From NCBI GenBank assembly GCA_036499025.1, contig DASYEM010000085.1:1-44272 (forward strand): a stretch of DNA of 44,272 nucleotides. The letters run 5' to 3'. The notes under the pieces were generated by a model that was not told the origin of the DNA, made no database searches, and saw nothing but the letters and a program-made list of their open reading frames with translations. Shown in pieces: positions 14,755 to 23,594 of the stretch. Origin of the DNA: Parvibaculum sp036499025 (GTDB lineage: Bacteria; Pseudomonadota; Alphaproteobacteria; Parvibaculales; Parvibaculaceae). Both the position numbers and the translations under genes were made by a program. Within the stretch, counting starts at the first letter, position 1; every line of letters starts with the position of its first letter.

Positions 14755-14914
14755 CGGTCTCTTCCGCATCTTCGAATGCGCAAAGGTCGCGGCAGAGGGC
14801 ATGATGGGGTTTGGGTCCTCTTCGATAAATCATCGGCGGACGCAGAGGTTTTTGTCCTGCCTGCCGGGACCTGCTATAGCGGGTTATTCGCCGCTTTTGC
14901 TGGAGAGAAACCAC

Positions 14915-15280
14915 GTGACCGTCGCCGCGCCTTCATGGCCCCGTTCCCGCATTATGTCATGGCTTATCGCGGGGGGCGCCATTCTCGCTCTCGCTCTGGC
15001 GCTGCGTTATCTGCTCATCGAGCCCCATGAAATCGGCATTGCCTGCGCGAATGAAGACGCGCCGGGCTGGTGCGCGGGTCGGCAGGCCGTTGTGATGATG
15101 CATATCTGGCAGGTTTGGGGCTGGCTCGGCCTTGCGGGCGGCGGGCTCGCCATCGCCTTCGGCTGGCGCTGGGCAATTTGGCTTGGTTTGTCGATGAGCC
15201 TGATGGGGCTCGTGCTTTACAATTCCGACTTCGCAGCCATCGGATTGATGCTCACGCTTTTGCGGTTGCCGCGCGCTTAG
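14915..15280 (+). CDS. small polytopic membrane protein
   Basis: The 121-residue product has three or four hydrophobic segments (about 14-31, 60-78, 80-98 and 99-118) and a periplasmic-type loop with two cysteines (CANEDAPGWC). No family is recognised with confidence. The GTG at 14915 has GGAG 9 nt upstream; an ATG at 14954 would shorten it by 13 residues. The 3' end overlaps the convergent GH17 gene by 29 bp. Confidence 0.65.
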   Translation: MTVAAPSWPRSRIMSWLIAGGAILALALALRYLLIEPHEIGIACANEDAPGWCAGRQAVVMMHIWQVWGWLGLAGGGLAIAFGWRWAIWLGLSMSLMGLVLYNSDFAAIGLMLTLLRLPRA

Positions 15281-16907
15281 TAAAGCCGTTGCGAAGCGCC
15301 GCTTTCAAGTTGCCGAACCAGGGCAGCGCAAACAGCAGATTGATCACGCACCAGCAAAGCGCCTCGCCGTTGAGCGGGCCCTCATTGATGGCGATGACGA
15401 CGGCGCTGCCGATGAAGAGACATGTAAACAACGTTTCTTCACGGCGGTTCGGCGACACGCGTTTGGGATCGCCGCGATTGAGCGCGAGCAGCGCGAAGCT
15501 CACGGCCGCGAGGCCGAAAGCCGCCAAGGGGAAATCGCGATAGCGATTGTCAAAGCTCAGACCCATGGAAATGACGAGAGCGGAGAAGGTCACGGAAAGC
15601 TGCGTGAGGCCGAGATAGAGCGACGCGCCGAGCCGGACTTTTGTCGGCTTGCGAAGCCAGGCAAGAGTTTCGGCAATTGAAAGCGGCGCGGGCGCCTGAC
15701 GTTTTTTGGTGATCTCCGGCAACACCAGAGCGACGACGGCGAGCGATTGCGCGAAGACCAGCAATTCGATGACGCCTTCCAGCGGCGAGCGCCAGGCGAT
15801 CATTGAATGCTCGGCTTGCAGCAGCAGCGCCGAGCCCGCGAGGCCAGCGCCGAAACCCGCCGCGAGACCGCCCAGCGCCTCGGGTTTGCCGCCGCGCAGA
15901 GCCATCACGAAAAGCACCAGCAGCGACAGCGCGAAGCTCGCATAGGCTTCGAGACGCCATTTCGGGTGTTCGGAGACGGGGCCCGTCCATGGGAATTTCG
16001 GCTTGCGGTCGGTGGTGAAAAATCCCCAATGTCCGCCGACGGTGCCTTCAAGCGCGCGCTTCCACGGCTGGTCGAAGGCTTCGATCAGATTGTAATCGAG
16101 ATCGTCGGCATCGGCATAAGCCGCGAATTCGCGCAGGTAACGCGCTTCGGAGACGATGGACGGCACGGCCTCGTCGCGCTGCCGGCCGGCGCTCGGAAAT
16201 CCGGTTTCGCCAATGAAGATGCGCTTGCCCGGAAATTCGGCGGCGGTTTCTTCGCGCACGGTCTTCAGGTAGTTGACGCCTTCGGCGGCCGAGCGTGGAT
16301 TGTTTTCCCAATAAGGGAGAATGTGAATGGTGATGAAATCGACCGCGTCGGCGAGTTCCTTCGGCGCCTTCATCCAGAAGTCGGTGACGTCGGCATAGGT
16401 CACGGGCAGGCCCGTCGCCGTCTTCACTTCCTTCAAATAGCGGATCAGGTCTTCCGGCTGCTGTTCGCCGCGCAACAGAACTTCATTGCCGACGATGATG
16501 GCTCGGATCGTTTTGGGGTGCGCATTGGCAAGCTCGATGGCTTGCGCGATCTGCAATGCGTTCTTGGCCTCGTCCATGCCGATCCAGATGCCGAGCAACA
16601 CCTGCATATTGTATTTCGCGGCAAGCGGCACTGTTGCGGCAAGGCCCATATCGACGCTGTAGATGCGGACGCAATCGGTGACATGCGAGAGCAGCGCGAA
16701 ATCCTGATCGATGCGCGCGGGGTCGGCGACGAATGTCGGATCGAACGGCGTTTCCTTGCCGCGATAAGGCGTGTAGCTGACGCAATGCACCTTGCCGGCC
16801 GGCGCATCGACGATCTGCACGGGCGCACCCAAGAATTTCCAGATGCATACGGTCGTCAGCGCGGCGGCGACGAGCCCCAGCAGGAAGGTAACGGACGCTA
16901 TCTTCAT
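15252..16907 (-). CDS. membrane-anchored GH17-like beta-glucanase/glucosyltransferase
   Basis: The 551-residue product has an N-terminal anchor (about 5-25), an exterior (beta/alpha)8 glycosidase domain (about 40-315) and seven or so C-terminal membrane segments (about 325-545). The GH17 acid/base and nucleophile are recognisable in VGNEVLLRGE and FIGETGFPSAG. Related alphaproteobacterial proteins act on beta-1,3-glucans, for example in cyclic glucan formation or turnover; whether this one hydrolyses or transfers is unclear. No NdvB-type synthase is adjacent. The gene is convergent and overlaps the small membrane protein gene by 29 bp. Confidence 0.82.
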   Translation of the reverse strand: MKIASVTFLLGLVAAALTTVCIWKFLGAPVQIVDAPAGKVHCVSYTPYRGKETPFDPTFVADPARIDQDFALLSHVTDCVRIYSVDMGLAATVPLAAKYNMQVLLGIWIGMDEAKNALQIAQAIELANAHPKTIRAIIVGNEVLLRGEQQPEDLIRYLKEVKTATGLPVTYADVTDFWMKAPKELADAVDFITIHILPYWENNPRSAAEGVNYLKTVREETAAEFPGKRIFIGETGFPSAGRQRDEAVPSIVSEARYLREFAAYADADDLDYNLIEAFDQPWKRALEGTVGGHWGFFTTDRKPKFPWTGPVSEHPKWRLEAYASFALSLLVLFVMALRGGKPEALGGLAAGFGAGLAGSALLLQAEHSMIAWRSPLEGVIELLVFAQSLAVVALVLPEITKKRQAPAPLSIAETLAWLRKPTKVRLGASLYLGLTQLSVTFSALVISMGLSFDNRYRDFPLAAFGLAAVSFALLALNRGDPKRVSPNRREETLFTCLFIGSAVVIAINEGPLNGEALCWCVINLLFALPWFGNLKAALRNGFTKRAATAKA

Positions 16908-17005
16908 TTTGGCCGGAATTTCGTTTCATGGTGCGATGCGGGAGCAGAGGGATAACACTCTTCCCGAGCCCGGATCAATGGCGGCCATCATGCTTGCTCA
17001 GACAG

Positions 17006-17040
17006 CAAAACGGCGCGGAATGAGAGTTCCGCGCCGTTTC
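17006..17040 (-). terminator. terminator of the sigma54 activator gene
   Basis: A 13-bp perfect stem (17008-17020 with 17027-17039) is followed on the minus strand by a short T run, 22 bp past the stop at 17062. Confidence 0.65.
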
Positions 17041-17061
17041 AGCCGTCATATCGAAAAGAGA

Positions 17062-18567
17062 TTATGTGCCTTCGCGCACTTCAAGGCCGAGATCGCGGAC
17101 CTTGCGATAGAGCGTCGAGCGGCCAATGCCGAGGCGGCGCGCCACTTCGGTCATGTGACCTTTATATTTTTCGATGGCGAGGCGGATCATTTCCGCTTCG
17201 ATGTCTTCGAGCTTGCGCACATTGCCCGCTTCATCCGTCACGGCGATGCCGTCGGAGAAATTGGAGCGGGCGAAATCCGCAAGCGTGTTGCTGCGCTGGG
17301 GGGTGGCGTCCGCAAAGCCCTGCGAGGGAGCAGGCGCGTAGGCGGGCGCGCTGCTGCGCTGCATGGCGACCTCGGCATAGCCATCGACCATGCTGGCGAT
17401 CTGCGGAAAGTCGGATGCCTGCAGCAGTTCGCCGTCGGAAAGAACGATAGCGCGGAAGATGGTGTTTTCGACCTGACGCACATTGCCCGGCCAGTCGAAG
17501 GCGCAAAGCATGGCAAGCGCGTCGCGGGCGATGCCGACGACGGGCTTTCCTTCTTCCGCCGCAAGACGGCGAATGAAATGCGCGACGAGTTCAGGCACGT
17601 CTTCCTTGCGGTCGCGCAACGGCGGGACATGCATCGGAAAGACGTTGAGGCGGTAATACAGGTCTTCGCGGAAGCGGCCTTCCTTCACCATTTGCAGGAG
17701 ATCGCGGTTGGTCGCCGAGATCAGGCGGATATCGACCTTGACCGGCTTTTTCGAGCCGACGGGATCGACTTCGCCCTGCTGCAAGGCGCGCAGCAGTTTG
17801 ACCTGCATGTCGAGAGGCAGCTCTCCGATTTCGTCGAGGAAGAGCGTACCGCCGCTGGCTTCCTGGAATTTACCGGCATGTTTGTCGCTGGCGCCGGTGA
17901 AGGCGCCTTTCTCATGGCCGAAAAGAATGCTCTCGACCAGATTTTCCGGGATGGCGCCGCAGTTGACGGTGATAAAGGGCTTTCCGGCGCGTTCGCTTTC
18001 GCCCTGGATGGCGCTGGCGATCAATTCCTTGCCGACGCCGCTTTCGCCTTCGATCAAAATGGGAATGTTCGACTGGGCGGCGCGTTTGCCGAGACGGATC
18101 ACCTGATCCATGCCGGCGCTGCGGGCGATCAGGTCCGCAAATGTCAGACGGCCCGATTGCTTTTTCTGCAAACGGGAAATTTCACCGGTCAGGGCGTTAA
18201 CCTTGAGCGCGTTCCGCATCGAGACGTGGAGGCGTTCAGGGCTCACGGGTTTGATGACGAAATCGGTCGCGCCTTCGCGCATCACATTGACGACCGTTTC
18301 GATGCCGCCATGCGCCGTCAGAACGATGATGGGCAGGTTCGGCTTGCCGGGATGGACGCGCTTCAGCACTTCCATTCCGTCGATCCCCGGCATGACCAAG
18401 TCGAGGACGACCAAGGATATTTCAGCCCCGGAGGGGCCTTCGAGATACGCCAGAGCGGCTTCGCCGCCGTCCACGGGGACAGCACGATAGCCATCACGGT
18501 TCACCACCTCTTCCAGGATGCGTCGCTGGGCAGGGTCGTCGTCCACGATCAGGATGGCCTGAGTCAT
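17062..18567 (-). CDS. sigma54-dependent response regulator (NtrC type)
   Basis: The 501-residue product has a receiver (1-120; acidic cluster VDDD, phospho-acceptor Asp56 in LVVLDLVMPG, Lys in VIKPVS) and an AAA+ domain (about 150-380). The AAA+ domain has Walker A GESGVGKE, the sigma54-contact loop GAFTGA, and Walker B GTLFLDEIGE. A 70-residue Ala/Pro/Ser-rich linker follows, then a Fis-type helix-turn-helix (about 455-497, ending GIGRSTLYRKVRDLGL). It activates RNA polymerase carrying sigma54 when phosphorylated. No histidine kinase is adjacent, so it is an orphan regulator in this window. The target is unknown. Confidence 0.92.
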   Translation of the reverse strand: MTQAILIVDDDPAQRRILEEVVNRDGYRAVPVDGGEAALAYLEGPSGAEISLVVLDLVMPGIDGMEVLKRVHPGKPNLPIIVLTAHGGIETVVNVMREGATDFVIKPVSPERLHVSMRNALKVNALTGEISRLQKKQSGRLTFADLIARSAGMDQVIRLGKRAAQSNIPILIEGESGVGKELIASAIQGESERAGKPFITVNCGAIPENLVESILFGHEKGAFTGASDKHAGKFQEASGGTLFLDEIGELPLDMQVKLLRALQQGEVDPVGSKKPVKVDIRLISATNRDLLQMVKEGRFREDLYYRLNVFPMHVPPLRDRKEDVPELVAHFIRRLAAEEGKPVVGIARDALAMLCAFDWPGNVRQVENTIFRAIVLSDGELLQASDFPQIASMVDGYAEVAMQRSSAPAYAPAPSQGFADATPQRSNTLADFARSNFSDGIAVTDEAGNVRKLEDIEAEMIRLAIEKYKGHMTEVARRLGIGRSTLYRKVRDLGLEVREGT

Positions 18568-18923
18568 TGGGTGCCTCGATGGTTCAGGGAGCCCCGGTTA
18601 ACAGGGGCGTTTCGCCTGGCCCATATTGGGGCGAATTGGTAAAGACGATCTTAACTCCGCGCCAATGTTCAAGCTCCCGCTTTACTGTCCATAAAATCGG
18701 CTCAATCTCGAGGCAAGCAGGCCGGGTTAATGATCGTCACGCACCCGGAATAGTGTTGCCATCGTGTAACTTTGGGGGCCGAACTTAAGGGAAACTGGCA
18801 AATCCGGTTGATGGTGCCTTGAGTTCCATGCGATTAGATTAGCCTGATGTAAGTCAACCGGTGGGGTCCGGGCCTCCCGTCGTTCAGTCGGGCGGTTGAG
18901 CATAAATAACGACGGAGATTGGG
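18568..18923. other. 356-bp divergent intergenic region
   Basis: No ORF with coding character was found between the sigma54 activator (minus) and the OmpA-type lipoprotein gene (plus). It should contain both promoters. A partial sigma54-like match, TGGCA-N7-TTGAT at 18796-18812, faces the lipoprotein gene but lacks the conserved GC of the -12 box. No EcfG-type site with correct spacing is present. Confidence 0.4.
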
Positions 18924-19772
18924 ATGAAAATGATATCCCGCCTTATAGCGTTGGGAACTTTCCTTGTGCTGGCAGGCTGCGGCACCTGGACTGCTGAATC
19001 GTATCTGCATGAAACGATCAGCGGTGACTCCTTCAACGCCTGCCTGGCTCGCGAATACCAGGAGCGTGCGACCTCTGAAGCTTATGTCGATTGCAACTGG
19101 GTCGACACGGCGGCGATCGTCGCCAAGGGCCGCGCTGCGGCGGCTGGCGAAACGGTCCTTCCTTGGGACCCCGCGACGCGCGGCGTGCTTCCGTCCGACC
19201 TGCCTGAATTGCAGGATGCTCGGGCGAAGCTGCTTGCAGCGCTCGATAATGGCGGCCGCACGGGCCCCCATGCTTGCGAATGCGCCAAGGCGCAGCGTTA
19301 CTACGATGGCTGGGTCGAACAGGCGAGCGACAACAAGCTCGGCGAAAACGGTTCCTGGCTCGGTGGCGAAGGCGGTCCGGTTCAGCCGGAACGCGTGAAG
19401 GCCGAGAAGGCCGCGTTCTACGAAGCGCTGACGGCTTGCGAAGCCAAGGCGATCGTGGGCGGTCCCTGGACCATCTACTTCGGCTTCAACAAGTTCAACC
19501 TGACGCAAGAAGCGCAGGCTGTGATTCAGGAAATCTCGAAGTCGGCCACGCCGTCCTTCGCCGTTGTCGGTCACACCGACACGTCGGGCAGCAAGGCTTA
19601 CAACGACGCCCTGGGTACCCGCCGTGCAACCTCGGTTGCCAACGCGCTGACGGCCAATGGCAAGACGACCTGCTCGGTCGCTTCGGATGGCGAAACGAAC
19701 CTCGCAGTCGCAACGGGCGACGGCGTGCGTGAGCCTCTGAACCGTCGTGCGGTTGTGTCGACCTGCCCGTAA
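18924..19772 (+). CDS. OmpA-family outer-membrane lipoprotein
   Basis: The 282-residue product has a lipoprotein signal (lipobox LAGC, Cys19), an uncharacterised domain of about 150 residues with several cysteines, and a C-terminal OmpA-like peptidoglycan-binding domain (about 175-280). The latter contains IYFGFNKFNLTQEA and GHTDTSGSKAYNDALGTRRA, which keeps the Asp and Arg that bind diaminopimelate. It probably tethers outer membrane to peptidoglycan. The ATG at 18924 follows GGAG. It is a single-gene unit with a strong terminator. Confidence 0.9.
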   Translation: MKMISRLIALGTFLVLAGCGTWTAESYLHETISGDSFNACLAREYQERATSEAYVDCNWVDTAAIVAKGRAAAAGETVLPWDPATRGVLPSDLPELQDARAKLLAALDNGGRTGPHACECAKAQRYYDGWVEQASDNKLGENGSWLGGEGGPVQPERVKAEKAAFYEALTACEAKAIVGGPWTIYFGFNKFNLTQEAQAVIQEISKSATPSFAVVGHTDTSGSKAYNDALGTRRATSVANALTANGKTTCSVASDGETNLAVATGDGVREPLNRRAVVSTCP

Positions 19773-19794
19773 GGCCAAGTCGCTAGACAAAATG

Positions 19795-19829
19795 AAGGCC
19801 CCGACCGAAAGGTCGGGGCCTTTTCTTTT
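19795..19829 (+). terminator. intrinsic terminator of the OmpA-type lipoprotein gene
   Basis: A 12-bp perfect stem (19795-19806 with 19811-19822), GAAA tetraloop and T-rich tail. Confidence 0.92.
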
Positions 19830-19904
19830 GCGCTGTTGAACGGACGGCTCAGGCGCGCGATATAGGTTTGAGGCCATCAAATCCCCCGCCTTCGGAGCGC
19901 CCCC

Positions 19905-21743
19905 ATGCGTCAGTCTCAGAGCCTTCCCAGCGCGCTTGCCGATTCCTCTTCCCCTGGGCAGTCCACCGGCAGCGATCTTCCTGTATGGGATCTCAACGAT
20001 CTTTACTCCGGCCCCGATGCGCCGGAGCTTCAAAGCGATCTCGCGCGTGCCGCGGAAGCCTCGAAGCTCTTTGCCGCTGAGTATCGCGGGAAGCTCGCCA
20101 GCCTCGCCAAAGCGGCGAATGGCGGCGATCAACTGGCCGAAGCCGTGCGTACCTATGAGGCGCTTCAGGACATGCTGGGCCGTGTCATGTCCTATGCAGG
20201 TCTCCTCTATGCGACCGACAACAACAATCCCGTCAACGCCAAGTTCTATGGCGACAGCAACGAGCGGGTGACGCAGATTTCAACCGATCTGCTTTTCTTC
20301 ACGCTAGAGCTCAACCGTCTCGACGACGAAGCGATGGCCACCGCGCTCACATCGCCGTCGCTCGCCCATTACGAGCCTTGGCTGCGTGATCTGCGCATGA
20401 TGCGGCCTTATCAGCTCTCCGACGAAATCGAGACGCTGCTGCATGAGAAAAGCGTCTCGGGACGCGGCGCATGGAATCGTCTCTACGATGAAACGCTTGG
20501 CCGTCTCACCTTCGATGTTGAAGGCAAGAGCGTGGCGCTTGAAGCGGCGCTAAGCCAATTGTCGGACAGGGAACCCGCCAAGCGCGAAACGGCTGCCCAT
20601 TCGCTCGCCAAAGTCTTCGAGGCCAATATTGCGACCTTCACTCTTGTCACCAACACACTCGCTAAAGACAAAGAGATCGAAGACCGCTGGCGCAAGTTCG
20701 GCGACATTGCGGATTCGCGCCACATCGCCAATTGCGTCGAACCCGAAGTCGTCGCCGCGCTGGTCGATGCGGTGCGCAAATCCTATCCGCAGCTTTCGCA
20801 TCGCTACTATGCGCTGAAAGCAAAATGGCTTGGCCTCGACAAGCTTGAATATTGGGACCGCAACGCGCCGCTGCCGGAATCTGATGACGCGAATATTCCG
20901 TGGGGCCAGGCGCGCGAAACGGTGCTCACCGCCTATCGCGGCTTCACGCCGCAAATGGCCGACATTGCCGAGCGCTTTTTCGACAAGGGCTGGATCGATG
21001 CGCCGTTGCGTCCGGGCAAGGCGACCGGCGCTTTCGCGCATCCGACGGTGCCGAGCGCGCATCCTTATGTGCTGGTCAACTATCAGGGCAAGACGCGCGA
21101 TGTGATGACGCTCGCGCATGAGCTTGGCCACGGTGTGCATCAGGTGCTTGCCGCGCGGCAGGGCGCGCTGATGGCCGACACGCCGCTGACGCTTGCCGAA
21201 ACCGCCAGCGTCTTCGGCGAGATGCTGACCTTCCGCAAGTTGCTCGCCGACGCCAAGGACCCGAAGCGCCGCAAGGCGATGATCGCGGGCAAGGTCGAGG
21301 ACATGCTCAACACGGTGGTGCGCCAGATTGCCTTCTATACGTTCGAACGGCGCATTCACACGGCACGGCGCGAAGGCGAGCTGACGGCGGAGCAGATCGG
21401 CAAGATATGGATGGAAGTGCAGAGCGAGAGCCTCGGGCCCGCCATTCATCTTGGGGCGGGCTACGAGACTTATTGGTGCTACATCTCGCATTTCATCCAT
21501 GCGCCGTTTTACGTTTACGCCTATGCCTTCGGCGATTGCCTGGTGAATTCGCTTTATGCGGTCTACCAGCAGGCGTCGGACGGGTTCGCTGAACGTTATC
21601 TCACCATGCTGTCTGCGGGTGGCACGTTGCGGCACAAGGAATTGCTTGCACCCTTCGGTCTCGACGCCAGCGAGCCTGCCTTCTGGGACAAGGGCCTTTC
21701 CGTCATTCGCGGGTTGATCGACGAGCTGGAAGACGAGGCATGA
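19905..21743 (+). CDS. pepF: M3 family oligoendopeptidase F
   Basis: The 612-residue cytoplasmic zinc peptidase carries the HExxH active site as LAHELGHGVHQ, with His405, Glu406 and His409; the third zinc ligand Glu lies in the ETASVFGEM segment about 28 residues on. Length and the DLNDLYSG N-terminal motif match PepF-type enzymes that cut short peptides. The ATG at 19905 follows GGAG at a wide spacing. Its stop overlaps the next gene by 4 bp (ATGA), starting a run of closely packed genes up to 24565. Confidence 0.93.
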   Translation: MRQSQSLPSALADSSSPGQSTGSDLPVWDLNDLYSGPDAPELQSDLARAAEASKLFAAEYRGKLASLAKAANGGDQLAEAVRTYEALQDMLGRVMSYAGLLYATDNNNPVNAKFYGDSNERVTQISTDLLFFTLELNRLDDEAMATALTSPSLAHYEPWLRDLRMMRPYQLSDEIETLLHEKSVSGRGAWNRLYDETLGRLTFDVEGKSVALEAALSQLSDREPAKRETAAHSLAKVFEANIATFTLVTNTLAKDKEIEDRWRKFGDIADSRHIANCVEPEVVAALVDAVRKSYPQLSHRYYALKAKWLGLDKLEYWDRNAPLPESDDANIPWGQARETVLTAYRGFTPQMADIAERFFDKGWIDAPLRPGKATGAFAHPTVPSAHPYVLVNYQGKTRDVMTLAHELGHGVHQVLAARQGALMADTPLTLAETASVFGEMLTFRKLLADAKDPKRRKAMIAGKVEDMLNTVVRQIAFYTFERRIHTARREGELTAEQIGKIWMEVQSESLGPAIHLGAGYETYWCYISHFIHAPFYVYAYAFGDCLVNSLYAVYQQASDGFAERYLTMLSAGGTLRHKELLAPFGLDASEPAFWDKGLSVIRGLIDELEDEA

Positions 21744-23110
21744 GCGACAAGACGCCGGGCCCCGCGGACGAAGAGTCCAACCGTTTCGGACGGCGCATGA
21801 AGCGTTATGCGCAGGTCGGGGCGGGTGTCGGCGGCATCGCCGCCAAGGTTGCGGGCCAGCGCATGTTCGGGCTCACACCCAACAACGACAAGACGGCGCG
21901 CGAATTGAAAGCGGCGCTCGGCGGTCTCAAGGGACCGATCATGAAAGTCGCGCAGATGCTGGCGACCGTTCCCGATGTGGTGCCGCCGGAATTTGCCGCC
22001 GAATTGTCCGAGCTGCAATCCGCCGCGCCTGCAATGGGCTGGCCATTCGTCAAGCGCCGGATGCGCGCCGAGCTCGGGCCCGGCTGGGAAACGCGGTTCA
22101 AATCTTTCGAGCATGAAGCCGCTGCCGCCGCCTCTTTGGGGCAGGTGCATCGCGCCACCGGTCTCGACGGGCGCAATCTCGCCGCGAAGCTCCAATATCC
22201 CGATATGCAATCGGCGGTCGATGCAGATCTCAATCAGCTCGGTTTGATTTTCTCCATTCACCGTCGTCTCGATCAGACCATCGACACGCGCGAGATCTAT
22301 GCCGAAATCCGCGCGCGTCTTGTCGAGGAACTCGACTATGCGCGCGAGGCCGCGCATACGCGTCTCTATGCGGACATCTTCGCCAAAGAAGATCGCATCG
22401 CGGTGCCGGAAATTATCGAAGAGCTTTCGACCCGACGTCTGCTCACGATGAGCTGGCTCGACGGCAAGCCGCTGCTCTCTTTCCGCGACCGCACGCTGAA
22501 AGAACGCAACGCCATCGCGGGAGCGATGTTCATGGCCTGGTGGTATCCCTTCAGCCATTACGGCGTCATTCATGGCGATCCGCATTTGGGCAATTACACC
22601 GTCAGAGAAGATCTCGGCATCAATCTTCTCGACTATGGATGCATCCGCATTTTTCCCGCCGCCTTTGTCGAAGGCGTCGTCGAGCTTTACCGCGCACTCG
22701 AAACGGAAGATCGCGACCGTGCCGCCGCCGCCTATCAGCGCTGGGGCTTCACCAGGCTCACTAATGAACTGATCGATGTGTTGAACGTCTGGGCCGGGTT
22801 CATTTACGCGCCCATGCTCGACAATCGCGTGCGCTCGATTGCCGACGGCGTGAGCCCGGCCGAATATGGCCGCAAGGAAGCCTTTCAGGTGCATCAGGCG
22901 CTTGGCAAGCTTGGGCCGGTAACGCCGCCGCGCGAATTCGTCTTCATGGACCGCGCCGCCATCGGCCTTGGCGGCGTATTTCTGCACCTCGGTGCAGAAT
23001 TGAATTTCTACAAGCTCTTCAACGAGACTATCGAAGGCTTCGATGCCACCAAGCTTGCCCAGCGTCAGGCGCGCGCGCTAAAGAAGGCGGGCGTCCCCAA
23101 GCCGGAATGA
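21740..23110 (+). CDS. ABC1/UbiB family atypical kinase (AarF-like)
   Basis: The 456-residue product carries the ABC1 features: the N-terminal KxGQ-type motif appears as KVAQMLATVPD, the Ala-rich nucleotide loop as AAAAASLGQVHRA, the catalytic loop as HGDPHLGNY and the metal-binding segment as LLDYGCIR. Family members, such as UbiB and COQ8, are ATPases that support ubiquinone synthesis. This short form lacks the C-terminal membrane anchors of E. coli UbiB. Translational overlap with pepF is probably not functional linkage. COQ9 and ubiX elsewhere in the window fit quinone metabolism, but the role is inferred only. Confidence 0.88.
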   Translation: MSDKTPGPADEESNRFGRRMKRYAQVGAGVGGIAAKVAGQRMFGLTPNNDKTARELKAALGGLKGPIMKVAQMLATVPDVVPPEFAAELSELQSAAPAMGWPFVKRRMRAELGPGWETRFKSFEHEAAAAASLGQVHRATGLDGRNLAAKLQYPDMQSAVDADLNQLGLIFSIHRRLDQTIDTREIYAEIRARLVEELDYAREAAHTRLYADIFAKEDRIAVPEIIEELSTRRLLTMSWLDGKPLLSFRDRTLKERNAIAGAMFMAWWYPFSHYGVIHGDPHLGNYTVREDLGINLLDYGCIRIFPAAFVEGVVELYRALETEDRDRAAAAYQRWGFTRLTNELIDVLNVWAGFIYAPMLDNRVRSIADGVSPAEYGRKEAFQVHQALGKLGPVTPPREFVFMDRAAIGLGGVFLHLGAELNFYKLFNETIEGFDATKLAQRQARALKKAGVPKPE

Positions 23111-23135
23111 CCCATTCAGCCATCGAGTTCTTGCC

Positions 23136-23594
23136 ATGACCGACGACCTCCTCGAAGAGCGCTCCATTCCTTTGCCGCCCGGCTATGTGCCGATGAACTG
23201 GTTTCACGGCTTCGGGCGTCAGATCGGGCCGCTCTATGAGAAGATCGGAACGGACGGCACCTATACGCGCGCCTTTCTCGTGCAGGAGCATCACACAAAC
23301 GGCATGGGTAATTGCCATGGCGGCATGTTGATGGCTTTTGCGGACATGGCCTTCGGTCATGCGATCACGATGAAGACGCATCGCTATTGGGTGACGGTGC
23401 GGCTCCTCACCGATTTTCTGTCGGGCGGCAAGATCGGCGATTGGGTCGAGGGCAATGCGGAGATCGTCGGCGTCGAGGATGATTTTTTCACCGTCAAAGG
23501 CCGGATCTGGTGCGCGGACCGCACCATCATGACCGGCACCGCCGTCTTCAAGGCTCTGGGCGAACGTCCGGCTAAGAAGGCGGCAAGCGCATGA
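23136..23594 (+). CDS. PaaI-like hotdog-fold thioesterase
   Basis: The 152-residue product has the hotdog thioesterase core: GNCHGGMLMAFADMAFGHA (the central helix that carries the active-site region), then strands with VTVRLLTDFLSGGKIGDWVEGNAE. This is the PaaI/YigI-type acyl-CoA thioesterase pattern. The substrate is unknown. It starts 25 bp after the ABC1 kinase gene and overlaps the following hydrolase by 4 bp. Confidence 0.87.
   Translation: MTDDLLEERSIPLPPGYVPMNWFHGFGRQIGPLYEKIGTDGTYTRAFLVQEHHTNGMGNCHGGMLMAFADMAFGHAITMKTHRYWVTVRLLTDFLSGGKIGDWVEGNAEIVGVEDDFFTVKGRIWCADRTIMTGTAVFKALGERPAKKAASA

Noticed and set aside
17006..17040. A GGAAC on the minus strand inside the terminator, followed by CGTT
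   Set aside because: The spacing is only 13 bp and the sequence is explained by the hairpin.
16792..18642. A 616-codon plus-strand ORF opposite the sigma54 activator
   Set aside because: It is rich in Asp/His/Arg as expected of GC-rich antisense frames; the minus strand encodes complete AAA+ motifs.
18796..18812. A sigma54-type promoter before the OmpA-type lipoprotein gene
   Set aside because: The -12 box reads TTGAT rather than TTGC, so a key dinucleotide is missing. It is kept only as a note in the intergenic entry.
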